A stretch of DNA of 64,000 nt from assembly GCF_016613535.2 (NCBI RefSeq), contig NZ_CP071518.1, positions 62,001 to 126,000 of the forward strand, in the 5' to 3' direction. The notes under the pieces were generated by a model that worked only from the letters and a program-made list of their open reading frames with translations, was not told where the DNA came from and searched no databases. The stretch comes from Lysobacter solisilvae. GTDB taxonomy: Bacteria > Pseudomonadota > Gammaproteobacteria > Xanthomonadales > Xanthomonadaceae. Made by a program: the position numbers and the translations under genes. Below, piece after piece: positions 57,218-64,000 of this stretch (within the stretch, counting starts at the first letter, position 1; each line of letters begins with the position of its first letter).

Positions 57218-58111
57218 ATGAGCACCCTTGCCGCCCAGATCCCGCCCCACCCGGGCGAGTACGCCGTCGGCGAGAACCGGCGCATCAGCGCGACCATGGT
57301 GCTGTCGGTGCTCATCCACTCGATCGTGCTGCTGGGCGTGGGCTGGGCCGTCGAAAGCGCGGCCCCGATCACGCCGACGCTGGACGTGATCCTGACCCAG
57401 ACCACCTCGCCGCTCACCCAGAAGCAGGCCGATTTCCTCGCCCAGGCCACCAACCAGGGCGGCGGGGAGCACGACAAGGCCACCCGGCCGCGTGAAACCC
57501 AGTCGGGCCCGGCCCCGCAGCCGGAACCCGGCATCGCCCCGCGCACCCTGCGGGCGCAGTCGCCGGCGCCCCAGCCCGCCCCCCAGGACCGCGTCGCCAG
57601 CAGCCTGCGCGGCGAAGCCACCGTCGCCCGCGCCCAGGCGACCCCGCCCCCGGACACCCCGGTGATGCCGCGGGGCCGGGAAAAGATCGCCCGCGACATG
57701 GCGATGGCGCGGCTGGCGGCCGAGATCCACCTGCGCTCGGAGCGCTACGCCAAGCGGCCCAAGCGCAAGTTCGTCTCCGCCAGCACCCAGGAATACGCCT
57801 GGGCCACCTACCTGGCCGAATGGGTCCGCCGGGTGGAACGGGTGGGCAACCTCAACTATCCGGACGAGGCCCGCCGCCGGCGCCTGGCCGGCGCGGTGGT
57901 CATCACCATCGCCATCCGCCGCAACGGGACGGTGGAAACCGCGCAGATCGTGCAGTCCAGCGGCATCCAGCTGCTCGATTCGTCCGCCCTGCGCATCGCG
58001 CGGCTGGCCGAACCCTACGCCGCCCTGCCCCACACCGAGGAAGACCCGGACATCCTGCATGTCACCCGCACCTGGCAGTTCCTGCCGGGCGGGGAAATGA
58101 TCGACGACTGA
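57218..58111 (+). CDS. TonB family energy transducer
   Basis: 297 residues: cytoplasmic N-terminus, one membrane helix (about 27-47, VLSVLIHSIVLLGVGWAV), a Pro/Gln-rich periplasmic linker (about 75-160) and a TonB C-terminal domain (about 200-297) with NLNYPDEARRRRLAGAVVITIAIRRNGTVE. The histidine in the helix (LIHS) matches the H-containing face used to contact ExbB/ExbD. No exbB/exbD is adjacent. Located after gshB as in related genomes. Confidence 0.9.
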   Translation: MSTLAAQIPPHPGEYAVGENRRISATMVLSVLIHSIVLLGVGWAVESAAPITPTLDVILTQTTSPLTQKQADFLAQATNQGGGEHDKATRPRETQSGPAPQPEPGIAPRTLRAQSPAPQPAPQDRVASSLRGEATVARAQATPPPDTPVMPRGREKIARDMAMARLAAEIHLRSERYAKRPKRKFVSASTQEYAWATYLAEWVRRVERVGNLNYPDEARRRRLAGAVVITIAIRRNGTVETAQIVQSSGIQLLDSSALRIARLAEPYAALPHTEEDPDILHVTRTWQFLPGGEMIDD

Positions 58112-58155
58112 GGCGGGGTGACGCCCGGCCGGGCGGTGGCTTCCGGACTCAAGCG

Positions 58156-58583
58156 CTCCGGGGAGACATGCCGGCATGTGGCCGGACAGTTGCCGGATCT
58201 CTCCCGACATATCCGGGCATATGTCCGGACAGTCTCCCGAACTCTCCCGACATATCGCGGCATATGTCCGGACAGTCGCCGGAACTCTCCCGACATATGC
58301 GGGCATATGCCGGACACTCACAGGAACTCTCCCGACATATCGCGGCATATGGCTGGACAGTCTCCGGAACTCTCCCGACATATCGCGGCATATGTCCGGA
58401 CAGTCTCCGGAACTCTCCCGACATATCGGGGCATATGTCCGGACAGTCGCCGGAACTCTCCCGACATGTGCGGGCATATGTCCGGACAGTCTCCCGAACT
58501 CTCCCGACATATCGGGCCATATGGCCGGACAGTCCCCGGATCGCTCCCGACCTGTGCCGGCACGTGCCCACGGAGCGTCCGGC
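58156..58583. repeat. Tandem array of about ten 43-bp palindrome-rich units
   Basis: Fills most of the 557-bp gap between the tonB-like gene (plus) and lepB (minus). Unit starts: 58156, 58201, 58244, 58287, 58329, 58372, 58415, 58458, 58501, 58544; the period is 43 bp except for 45 after the first and 42 in one unit, with the last degenerate. Typical units contain GACATAT-N6-ATATGTC and the 10-bp palindrome TGTCCGGACA. The outermost left unit instead has CATGCCGGCATG. As 43 is not a multiple of 3 no peptide is preserved, although several frames remain open. I see no gene in the remainder of the gap. Confidence 0.9.
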
Positions 58584-58668
58584 ACGTTTCAAGGAACTCC
58601 CGCCTTCCGCAGAACCGCTCAGCGGGGCCTTCGATGCCCCGGCTGACCCGGGGGAGCATTCCGGCAAC

Positions 58669-59322
58669 TCAGAGCTTCTTCCACACCGGGCCTTCGCCCG
58701 AGCGCCAGTACACGCCCACCGCCCGGGCATAGAGCGAGCGGGCGGGGACCAGGCCGAAGAAGCGGCCGTCCAGGCTGCGGCCGCGATGGTCGCCCATCAC
58801 CAGGACCTGGCCCGGCGGCAGGGTGAGGGCGAGGACATCCGGGCCACCCCCGGCATCCAGGTTGAGCTGGGCGCTGCGCGCGCCGAACCGCTCCAGGTCC
58901 GGCGCCTGCGCCGTGGACAGGGGCTGGCCGTTGATCGTCACGTGCCCGTCGAGGACGCTGACCGTGTCACCGCCGACGGCCACCACGCGCTTGATCAGCC
59001 GCTCGCCGTCGGCGGGCGACTTGAACACCACGACGTCGCCCCGGGCAGGCGCGTCGCGGGGCAGCAGGACGGTGTCGGTGAAAGGCACGCGGACGCCGTA
59101 GGCCGACATGTCCACCACCACGTGGTCGCCGGGGACCAGGGTCGGCTCCATCGAGCCGCTCGGCACCGTGTAGTGGTTGGCGAAGGACGTCCGCGCGAGA
59201 GTCAGCAACACCAGCATCAGCAGCAGCGGCCGGCCCTCGTGGCGCAGCCAGGCGCGCACGCGGCCGGGGGCAGCGCCTTCCGGGGCGTGACGGGCGGTCG
59301 GGACTTCGCGGGTCGTGGGCAT
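58669..59322 (-). CDS. lepB: Signal peptidase I
   Basis: Membrane serine protease that removes Sec and Tat signal peptides. 217 residues: one N-terminal membrane helix (about 32-45), catalytic Ser57 in PSGSMEPTL, catalytic Lys111 in GERLIKRVVAVGGD, and MGDHRGRSLDGRFFG. It has a single membrane helix and a small second domain, unlike the two-helix E. coli LepB, so it may be a secondary signal peptidase. Last of a minus-strand run after tsaB. Confidence 0.88.
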   Translation of the reverse strand: MPTTREVPTARHAPEGAAPGRVRAWLRHEGRPLLLMLVLLTLARTSFANHYTVPSGSMEPTLVPGDHVVVDMSAYGVRVPFTDTVLLPRDAPARGDVVVFKSPADGERLIKRVVAVGGDTVSVLDGHVTINGQPLSTAQAPDLERFGARSAQLNLDAGGGPDVLALTLPPGQVLVMGDHRGRSLDGRFFGLVPARSLYARAVGVYWRSGEGPVWKKL

Positions 59323-59414
59323 TGGCAGGCTCCGGGGGCGTGGGCGTCCGCGCCCCATGCGCGGATCGTCGCCCTCCAGTTCCAGACCGGCCGGGACCGC
59401 GCCGAGTTCCCGGC

Positions 59415-60125
59415 TCAGCGCGAGGCGCGCAGGGCCTGCTGCTCGGCGATGGTCAGGGCGACGTTGTTGCGCAGGTAGGCCGGCTCCACGCGCTCGGGCG
59501 GCAACGCTTCGCCACGCGCGAAGGCCAGCGCCGCCAGCCGGGCGACATCGCCGGCGCGCGGCAGTGCGGCGGGGTCGATGGTGGCCAGGCGGTCGCCCAG
59601 CGTGCGCGCCAGCAGGCCGTCGGCGGCGGAAAACCCCGTGCCCACGCCGTGCCAGCGCTCACCCTGCAAGCGGCCGTCGGCTTCGGGCAATTCGACGCGC
59701 TCGGGCGCCAGTACCTGTTCGGGACCGGTGGCCACGGCGTCGCCGTCGCGCAGCTCGAAACCGGCGGCGTAGACCTCGCCCATGCGCGCGTCGATGGACG
59801 CCAGCACGCGCGGCCCCGGCGCCTGCATCGCCAGCGCGGCGAGCGTGGACACCGCCACCACCGGCCGATCCAGCGCGAAGGCGATGCCCTGCCCGATCGC
59901 CACCGCCAGGCGCACGCCGGTGAAGGCGCCGGGCCCACGGCCGATCGCGATGGCGTCCAGGTCGCCGCGGGCGACGCCGGCCCGGGCAAGCAACTCGTCC
60001 GCCCAGGGCAGCGCGAGTTCGGCGTGCCGGCGCGGCGCGAGTTCGAAGCGTTCGAGCACCTCGCCGTCCAGCCACAGGGCGACGGAACAGGCTTCGGTGG
60101 CGGTTTCGAAGGCGAGCAGTTTCAT
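59415..60125 (-). CDS. tsaB: tRNA t6A37 biosynthesis protein TsaB
   Basis: 236 residues of the ASKHA/Kae1 fold. LLAFETATEACSVALW opens the domain, and IAIGRGPGAFTGVRLAVAIGQGIAFAL is the diagnostic segment. Partner of TsaD in forming threonylcarbamoyladenosine at position 37 of ANN-decoding tRNAs. Lies 25 bp after the VOC gene. Confidence 0.95.
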   Translation of the reverse strand: MKLLAFETATEACSVALWLDGEVLERFELAPRRHAELALPWADELLARAGVARGDLDAIAIGRGPGAFTGVRLAVAIGQGIAFALDRPVVAVSTLAALAMQAPGPRVLASIDARMGEVYAAGFELRDGDAVATGPEQVLAPERVELPEADGRLQGERWHGVGTGFSAADGLLARTLGDRLATIDPAALPRAGDVARLAALAFARGEALPPERVEPAYLRNNVALTIAEQQALRASR

Positions 60126-60150
60126 GCGCGTGCAGTATGGACCGGCGCGG

Positions 60151-60549
60151 TCACATGCCGGCCGCCGGTTGCCACAGCTCGATCAGCGTGCCGTCCGGAT
60201 CCACCACGTACCCGAAGCGGCCCTGCTCGCTTTCCTCGAAGCGCTCCAGCACCTGGCAGCCTTCCGCGCGCAGGCCGGCGAGCGTGGCGTCGAGGTCGTC
60301 GACGCGGAAATTCAGCATGAACTCGCGCGCGCTCGGCGCGAAGTATTCGGTGCTGCCGGCGAAGGGCGAGAACACCGTGCAGGCCTCGCCCCCGGTATCG
60401 GCGCGACGCCAGGGCAGCACCGCCCCGCCCCAGGATTCCATCGGCAGGCCCAGGTGGGTGGAATACCAGTTGGCCAGGCGGGCGGGATCGGGCGACTTGA
60501 AGAACAGGCCGCCCAGCCCGTGCACGCGCGGCTTGGTCGAATCACTCAT
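60151..60549 (-). CDS. VOC/glyoxalase-like protein
   Basis: 132 residues with the VOC fold: GLGGLFFKSPDPARLANWYS at the start and GYVVDPDGTLIELWQP at the end, including the Glu that commonly binds metal. ATG 60549 overlaps the helicase stop by 8 bp, so translation is coupled. Substrate unknown. Confidence 0.85.
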   Translation of the reverse strand: MSDSTKPRVHGLGGLFFKSPDPARLANWYSTHLGLPMESWGGAVLPWRRADTGGEACTVFSPFAGSTEYFAPSAREFMLNFRVDDLDATLAGLRAEGCQVLERFEESEQGRFGYVVDPDGTLIELWQPAAGM

Positions 60550-62626
60550 GGACGGGCTCCGCATCGAGGGGGGTGGACTCACAGTCTGGCGCAAAGAAGG
60601 CCTGCACGTCCTCGATGCGCCGGCTGCGCGGCAGCTGCGGCAGCGAGTCGAAGAACACCTTGCCGTAGGTCTTGGACAGCAGTCGCGGATCGCACAGCAC
60701 CAGCACGCCGCGGTCGCGTTCGGATCGGATCAGCCGGCCGGCGCCCTGCTTGAGCGCGATGACGGCCTGCGGCAGCTGCTCGTCGCGGAACGGATTGCCG
60801 CCGTTGCGCCGGATCGCTTCGAGCCGCGCCTCGAAGACGGGGTCATCAGGCGCCGCGAACGGCAGCTTGTCGATGATCACCACGCTCAATGCCTCGCCCG
60901 CCACGTCCACGCCCTCGCGGAAGCTGGCCGCCCCGAGCAGCACGCCGTTGCCGGAAGCACGGAAACGCTCGAGCAGCACCGGTCGCGGGGCCTCGCCCTG
61001 GACGAACAGCGGCCACGGGCCGCCGCGCAGCTGCTCGGCGGCTTCGCGCAGCGCGCGGTGCGAGGCGAACAGGACGAAGGCGCGGCCGCGCGAGGCTTCC
61101 AGCACCGGCCGCAGCTTGTCGACCATGCTCTGCGTGTAATGGAAGACCCCCGGGTCGGGCAGGCCGGGGGGCAGATAGCACAGGGCCTGCTGCGGCCAGT
61201 CGAACGGACTGGGCGCGAGCAGCGTGCGCGGTTCGGCCAGCCCGAGCTTGGCGGCGTAATGATCGAAGCGTCCTTCCACGGCCAGCGTCGCCGAGGTGAA
61301 CACCCAGGCGGCCTGCGAACGTTCGCGGTGTTGCGCCAGCGGTCCGGCGACGTCCAGCGGAGTGCGGCTCAGGCGGAAGCCGCGCGCCGTCAGTTCGTAC
61401 CAGTGCACGCCGGTGTCTTCGCGCGCAGGCGCTGCGGTGGCGGCGGCGTCCTGCGCATCGGCGTCGGCGTCGGCGTCCGCGGAGCGCCTCGCCGCGAACG
61501 GGTCGTGTTCGGCGGTTGCCGCGGGCGCGCTCTCGGCGGCCACCGCGCCTTCCGCGCGCCAGCGCTGCAGGCGGCCGGTGAATTCCTGCGCCCGCGCGGC
61601 GCAGCCGTCGAAGCCGGGCGAGGCCTCGCGCAGGCCCAGCAGCACGCCGTGCAACTGGGCCAGCGCCGCTTCCAGCGCATCGAAGGCCTCTTCCGAAGCG
61701 GCCAGTTCCGCGGCGCGGCGGCGCGTGCCGCGCACCGGCAGTTCGTCCATCGCCGCGCGCAGGGCACGCACGGCCTGTTCGAGCTCGCGCGCCGGCCCCT
61801 GCACCGTGGCCAGCGCGCCGGCCACCTCCTTGCATTCGGCCAGCGCGTCGCGCGCCAGCTCCACCAGCGGCCGCGCACTGAGCGCCTCGCCGAAGAACTG
61901 CGCGGCCAGGTCGGGCAACTGGTGCGCCTCGTCGACCACGAAGGCCTGGGCGCCGGGCAGGATCTCGCCAAAGCCTTCCTGCTTGAGGGCGAGGTCGGCC
62001 AGCAGCAGGTGATGGTTCACCACCACCACGTCCGCCGCCTGCGCGCGCTGGCGCGCCTGCACGACGAAGCAGTCGCCGAACAGCGGGCACTCGCTGCCCA
62101 GGCAGTTGTCGGTGGTGGAGGTCACCATCGCCAGCAGCGGCGAATCCTCGGGCAGCGCTTCCAGTTCGGACAGGTCGCCCATGCGGGTGCGGCCGCTCCA
62201 GGCCACGATGCGCTGGAACTGGGCGATCTGCTCGCGGTTGGCGAACTTCGGCTCGCCCTTGGCCTGGTTGAGACGATACAGGCACAGGTAGTTGGCGCGG
62301 CCCTTGAGCAACGCGGTTTTCAGGCCACGGCCCAGCGCGTCGCGCACGCGCGGCAGGTCGCGGTGGAACAGCTGGTCCTGCAGCGCGCGCGTGCCGGTCG
62401 AGACGATGGTCTTCAACCCCGACAGCAGCGCCGGCACGAGGTAGGCGAAGGTCTTGCCGGTGCCGGTGCCGGCTTCGGCGATGAGCGTGCCGCGGGTCTC
62501 GAAGGCATCGGCGATCGCCGCCGACAGGTCCTGCTGGGCGGGGCGCGGGGCGAAGGCGTCGATGTTGCGCGCCAGGTCCCCGCCCTCGCTCAGCGCGGCG
62601 CGGCTGGCATCGGCTAATCGTCCCAT
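60542..62626 (-). CDS. dinG: DinG/YoaA-type ATP-dependent DNA helicase
   Basis: XPD-like superfamily 2 helicase of 694 residues. Walker A AGTGTGKT (about 52-59), then four cysteines of the iron-sulfur cluster (NYLCLYRLN and NCLGSECPLFGDC), motif II VDEAHQLPD, SATLAVEGRFD, and motif VI QGAGRLIRSERDRG. An Ala/Asp-rich insertion (about 375-395, ADADADADAQDAA) is not conserved in general. Length and the opening PRPAQQDLSAAIADAF fit YoaA slightly better than E. coli DinG. Acts in repair of replication or R-loop structures. Confidence 0.92.
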   Translation of the reverse strand: MGRLADASRAALSEGGDLARNIDAFAPRPAQQDLSAAIADAFETRGTLIAEAGTGTGKTFAYLVPALLSGLKTIVSTGTRALQDQLFHRDLPRVRDALGRGLKTALLKGRANYLCLYRLNQAKGEPKFANREQIAQFQRIVAWSGRTRMGDLSELEALPEDSPLLAMVTSTTDNCLGSECPLFGDCFVVQARQRAQAADVVVVNHHLLLADLALKQEGFGEILPGAQAFVVDEAHQLPDLAAQFFGEALSARPLVELARDALAECKEVAGALATVQGPARELEQAVRALRAAMDELPVRGTRRRAAELAASEEAFDALEAALAQLHGVLLGLREASPGFDGCAARAQEFTGRLQRWRAEGAVAAESAPAATAEHDPFAARRSADADADADAQDAAATAAPAREDTGVHWYELTARGFRLSRTPLDVAGPLAQHRERSQAAWVFTSATLAVEGRFDHYAAKLGLAEPRTLLAPSPFDWPQQALCYLPPGLPDPGVFHYTQSMVDKLRPVLEASRGRAFVLFASHRALREAAEQLRGGPWPLFVQGEAPRPVLLERFRASGNGVLLGAASFREGVDVAGEALSVVIIDKLPFAAPDDPVFEARLEAIRRNGGNPFRDEQLPQAVIALKQGAGRLIRSERDRGVLVLCDPRLLSKTYGKVFFDSLPQLPRSRRIEDVQAFFAPDCESTPLDAEPVHE

Positions 62627-62633
62627 CGAAGGT

Positions 62634-63212
62634 TCAGTACCGCTGCGGCGCGGCGACGGTACAGGCCTCGCGCTGCGCGCGCGCCTGCCTCACCTGCGCG
62701 GCGGCCTCGCCCACGCGCGCGGTGGCCTGCGCTTCGGACTCGCCGCGACGGATCACGCGGTCGTTGGCGCGCAGCAGCGCGGTCTGCAGCAGCGTTTCCC
62801 AATGCCGGCGGCACAGCGGACCGGCCGCCGAGCCCAGCGCGATGGCCTGGCGCGCGAAGCCTTCCGCGCCCGGTGCATCGCGCAGGAGCAGTGCGACCTC
62901 GGCGCGGTCCTGCAGGAGCGCGGGATCCTGCGCCTGCAGCGCGATGGCGCGGTCGAGCAGGTCGGCCGCGCCGCGGTACATGCGCTTGCCTTCCAGTTGC
63001 GCGGCCTGCTGGCGCAGGTCCTCGACCTTGGGATCACGCAGCGGCTGCACTTCCAGTTCGCCGCCCGTGGCCTGGCCGGCGGCACGCACGGTGGCGGCCA
63101 GCGCGACGCCGTCGAATGCGGCGGCGGGCGGCGTGGGCGCGGGCGCACTCGCGCAGGCAGCCAGCGCGAGGGCGGCGGCGAGCGGTATCAGCAGGGACAG
63201 GGTCGGTCGCAT
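62634..63212 (-). CDS. Putative lipoprotein with TPR-like repeats
   Basis: 192 residues. Signal peptide with lipobox ALAAC, then helical repeats (QLEGKRMYRGAADLLDRAIAL, LLQDRAEVALLLRDAPGAEG) and a C-terminal helix with two cysteines (PLCRRHW and REACTV). It lies 29 bp after mrcB and 7 bp before the helicase gene. Possible envelope accessory protein; no named family recognised. Confidence 0.75.
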   Translation of the reverse strand: MRPTLSLLIPLAAALALAACASAPAPTPPAAAFDGVALAATVRAAGQATGGELEVQPLRDPKVEDLRQQAAQLEGKRMYRGAADLLDRAIALQAQDPALLQDRAEVALLLRDAPGAEGFARQAIALGSAAGPLCRRHWETLLQTALLRANDRVIRRGESEAQATARVGEAAAQVRQARAQREACTVAAPQRY

Positions 63213-63241
63213 GGGGATCGTTTGTTCCAGGGTCCGGCGCA

Positions 63242-64000
63242 TCACGGCTCCGGCGGCGGCGGTGGCGGCGGCGCCTGGGCGTCGTCGTCATCGTCGTCGT
63301 CGCCCAGCCCGAACCAGTCGCGCCAGCTGCGGCGCTCCTCTTCACCCTCGACAGGCTCGGCGACGGGGCACGGGCCATACGCGGGCGCAAAGCCCTTCAC
63401 GAATGCGAAGCGGCGCGCACCGCCGCAACTGGCGTCGGTGCTGTGGGTGTTGATGACCCACTGCCAGTCGATGCCTTCGTCGCCGACCTTCAACGGCGCA
63501 CTGGGCAGGCGGGCGAAGATCGAGGACCACACGCGCATCGCACCGGTGGCGCCGTACAGGCCGGTTTCCTTGTTCTGGTCGTTGCCGACCCACACCACGG
63601 CGAGGTGGTCGCCAGTCCAGCCGGCATACCAGCTGTCGCGGCCGTCATTGCTGGTGCCGGTCTTGCCGGCCGAGTTCAGCCGGCCCAGGCCGTCGCGCAT
63701 CAGCGGCGACGCCGTGCCGCTGGTGACCGTGTGCTGGCCCGCCAGCGTGATCAGGCGCGCGGCGATCGCATCGCCTTCCTGTGCCGGCGCCGGCGCGGTG
63801 TCGTAGCGCTTCAGGGCCCGGCCGTTGGCGCCGAGCACGCCGCGCACGGCATGCAGCGGCTGGATCTCGCCGCCGCTGGCCAGGAACTGGTACAGCTGCG
63901 CCATCGCGTACGGGCTCTGGTCGACGGCGCCCAGGATCAGCGAGGGCCGCGGCTCGGCCTGGATGCCCGCCAGCGTGTGGATCAGGTCGGCGATGCGCTC
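63242..64000 (-). CDS. mrcB: Penicillin-binding protein 1B, C-terminal part (5' part beyond window)
   Basis: 252 codons of the transpeptidase domain of a class A PBP. SLILGAVDQSPYAMAQLYQFLASGG, a recurring segment before the third active-site motif, then GKTGTSNDGRDSWYAGWTGD with the KTG triad, and VWVGNDQNKETGLYGATGAMRVW. It ends in an acidic-then-Pro-rich tail (DDDDDDD, then PPPPPPP). The nucleophile SxxK and the glycosyltransferase domain are upstream of the window. The AVDQSP wording fits PBP1B rather than PBP1A. Confidence 0.88.
   Translation of the reverse strand, partial: ERIADLIHTLAGIQAEPRPSLILGAVDQSPYAMAQLYQFLASGGEIQPLHAVRGVLGANGRALKRYDTAPAPAQEGDAIAARLITLAGQHTVTSGTASPLMRDGLGRLNSAGKTGTSNDGRDSWYAGWTGDHLAVVWVGNDQNKETGLYGATGAMRVWSSIFARLPSAPLKVGDEGIDWQWVINTHSTDASCGGARRFAFVKGFAPAYGPCPVAEPVEGEEERRSWRDWFGLGDDDDDDDAQAPPPPPPPEP

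Noticed and set aside
58156..58583. CRISPR array
   Set aside because: Units are contiguous 43-bp repeats with no unique spacers, and there are no cas genes.
60137..62617. Plus-strand ORF of about 826 codons opposite the helicase gene
   Set aside because: Antisense shadow; the minus strand carries all helicase motifs.

Overview
This high-GC window reads as chromosome from a gammaproteobacterium of the Xanthomonadaceae (Lysobacter / Luteimonas / Xanthomonas-like). The inference rests on gene content and order: a GTP-type PEP carboxykinase, the lptD-surA-pdxA-rsmA-apaG-apaH block facing folA-thyA-lgt, and a type IV pilus Chp chemosensory cluster next to gshB and a tonB-like gene. No rRNA, tRNA, insertion sequence, CRISPR array or phage gene was recognised. 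Almost everything is core metabolism, envelope biogenesis or signalling.

Layout. 1-5.6 kb: pckG (cut by the window edge), a TetR regulator and a divergent fadE with a hotdog-fold protein gene. 5.66-6.0 kb: an array of sixteen 21-bp hairpin-forming repeats. 6.2-10.5 kb: a DUF1304 protein, a metallophosphoesterase, an MFS carrier and a GMC oxidoreductase. 10.5-16.5 kb: an ankyrin/TPR lipoprotein, an M48 protease, LemA and a serine hydrolase. 16.8-23.9 kb: lptD, surA, pdxA, rsmA, apaG, apaH (outer-membrane assembly, vitamin B6, ribosome maturation, Ap4A hydrolysis). 24-28.7 kb, minus strand: folA, thyA, lgt, two TPM-domain genes and a second lemA. 28.8-32.6 kb: terC, dgkA, a VOC protein, an NTF2-like protein and an isoaspartyl peptidase. 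32.6-38.5 kb, minus strand: response regulator, histidine kinase and a MacAB-type efflux system. 38.6-43.8 kb: small membrane proteins, mazG, a nudE-like gene, cysQ, bioA, rsmE. 43.8-55.9 kb, minus strand: pilG, pilH, pilI, pilJ, chpA, a chpB-like gene and a chpC-like gene, the twitching-motility chemosensory system. 56.1-58.1 kb: gshB and a tonB-like gene. 58.16-58.58 kb: a second tandem array, 43-bp period. 58.7-64 kb, minus strand: mrcB (partial), a lipoprotein, a dinG/yoaA helicase, a VOC protein, tsaB and lepB.

Three things stand out. First, two unrelated tandem arrays of palindrome-containing units each sit exactly between the 3' ends of convergent genes. Second, five otherwise intact genes (lemA, a serine hydrolase, a histidine kinase, chpA, pilJ) carry seven single-base G/C insertions in short homopolymers; removing them restores full-length proteins, and the span of each gene fits the predicted number of extra bases. 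This looks more like consensus error than decay. Third, the Chp system contains a ChpA with a roughly 250-residue rod of AEAER/LEAER pentads and a CheB-like protein that appears to lack its catalytic Ser and His.
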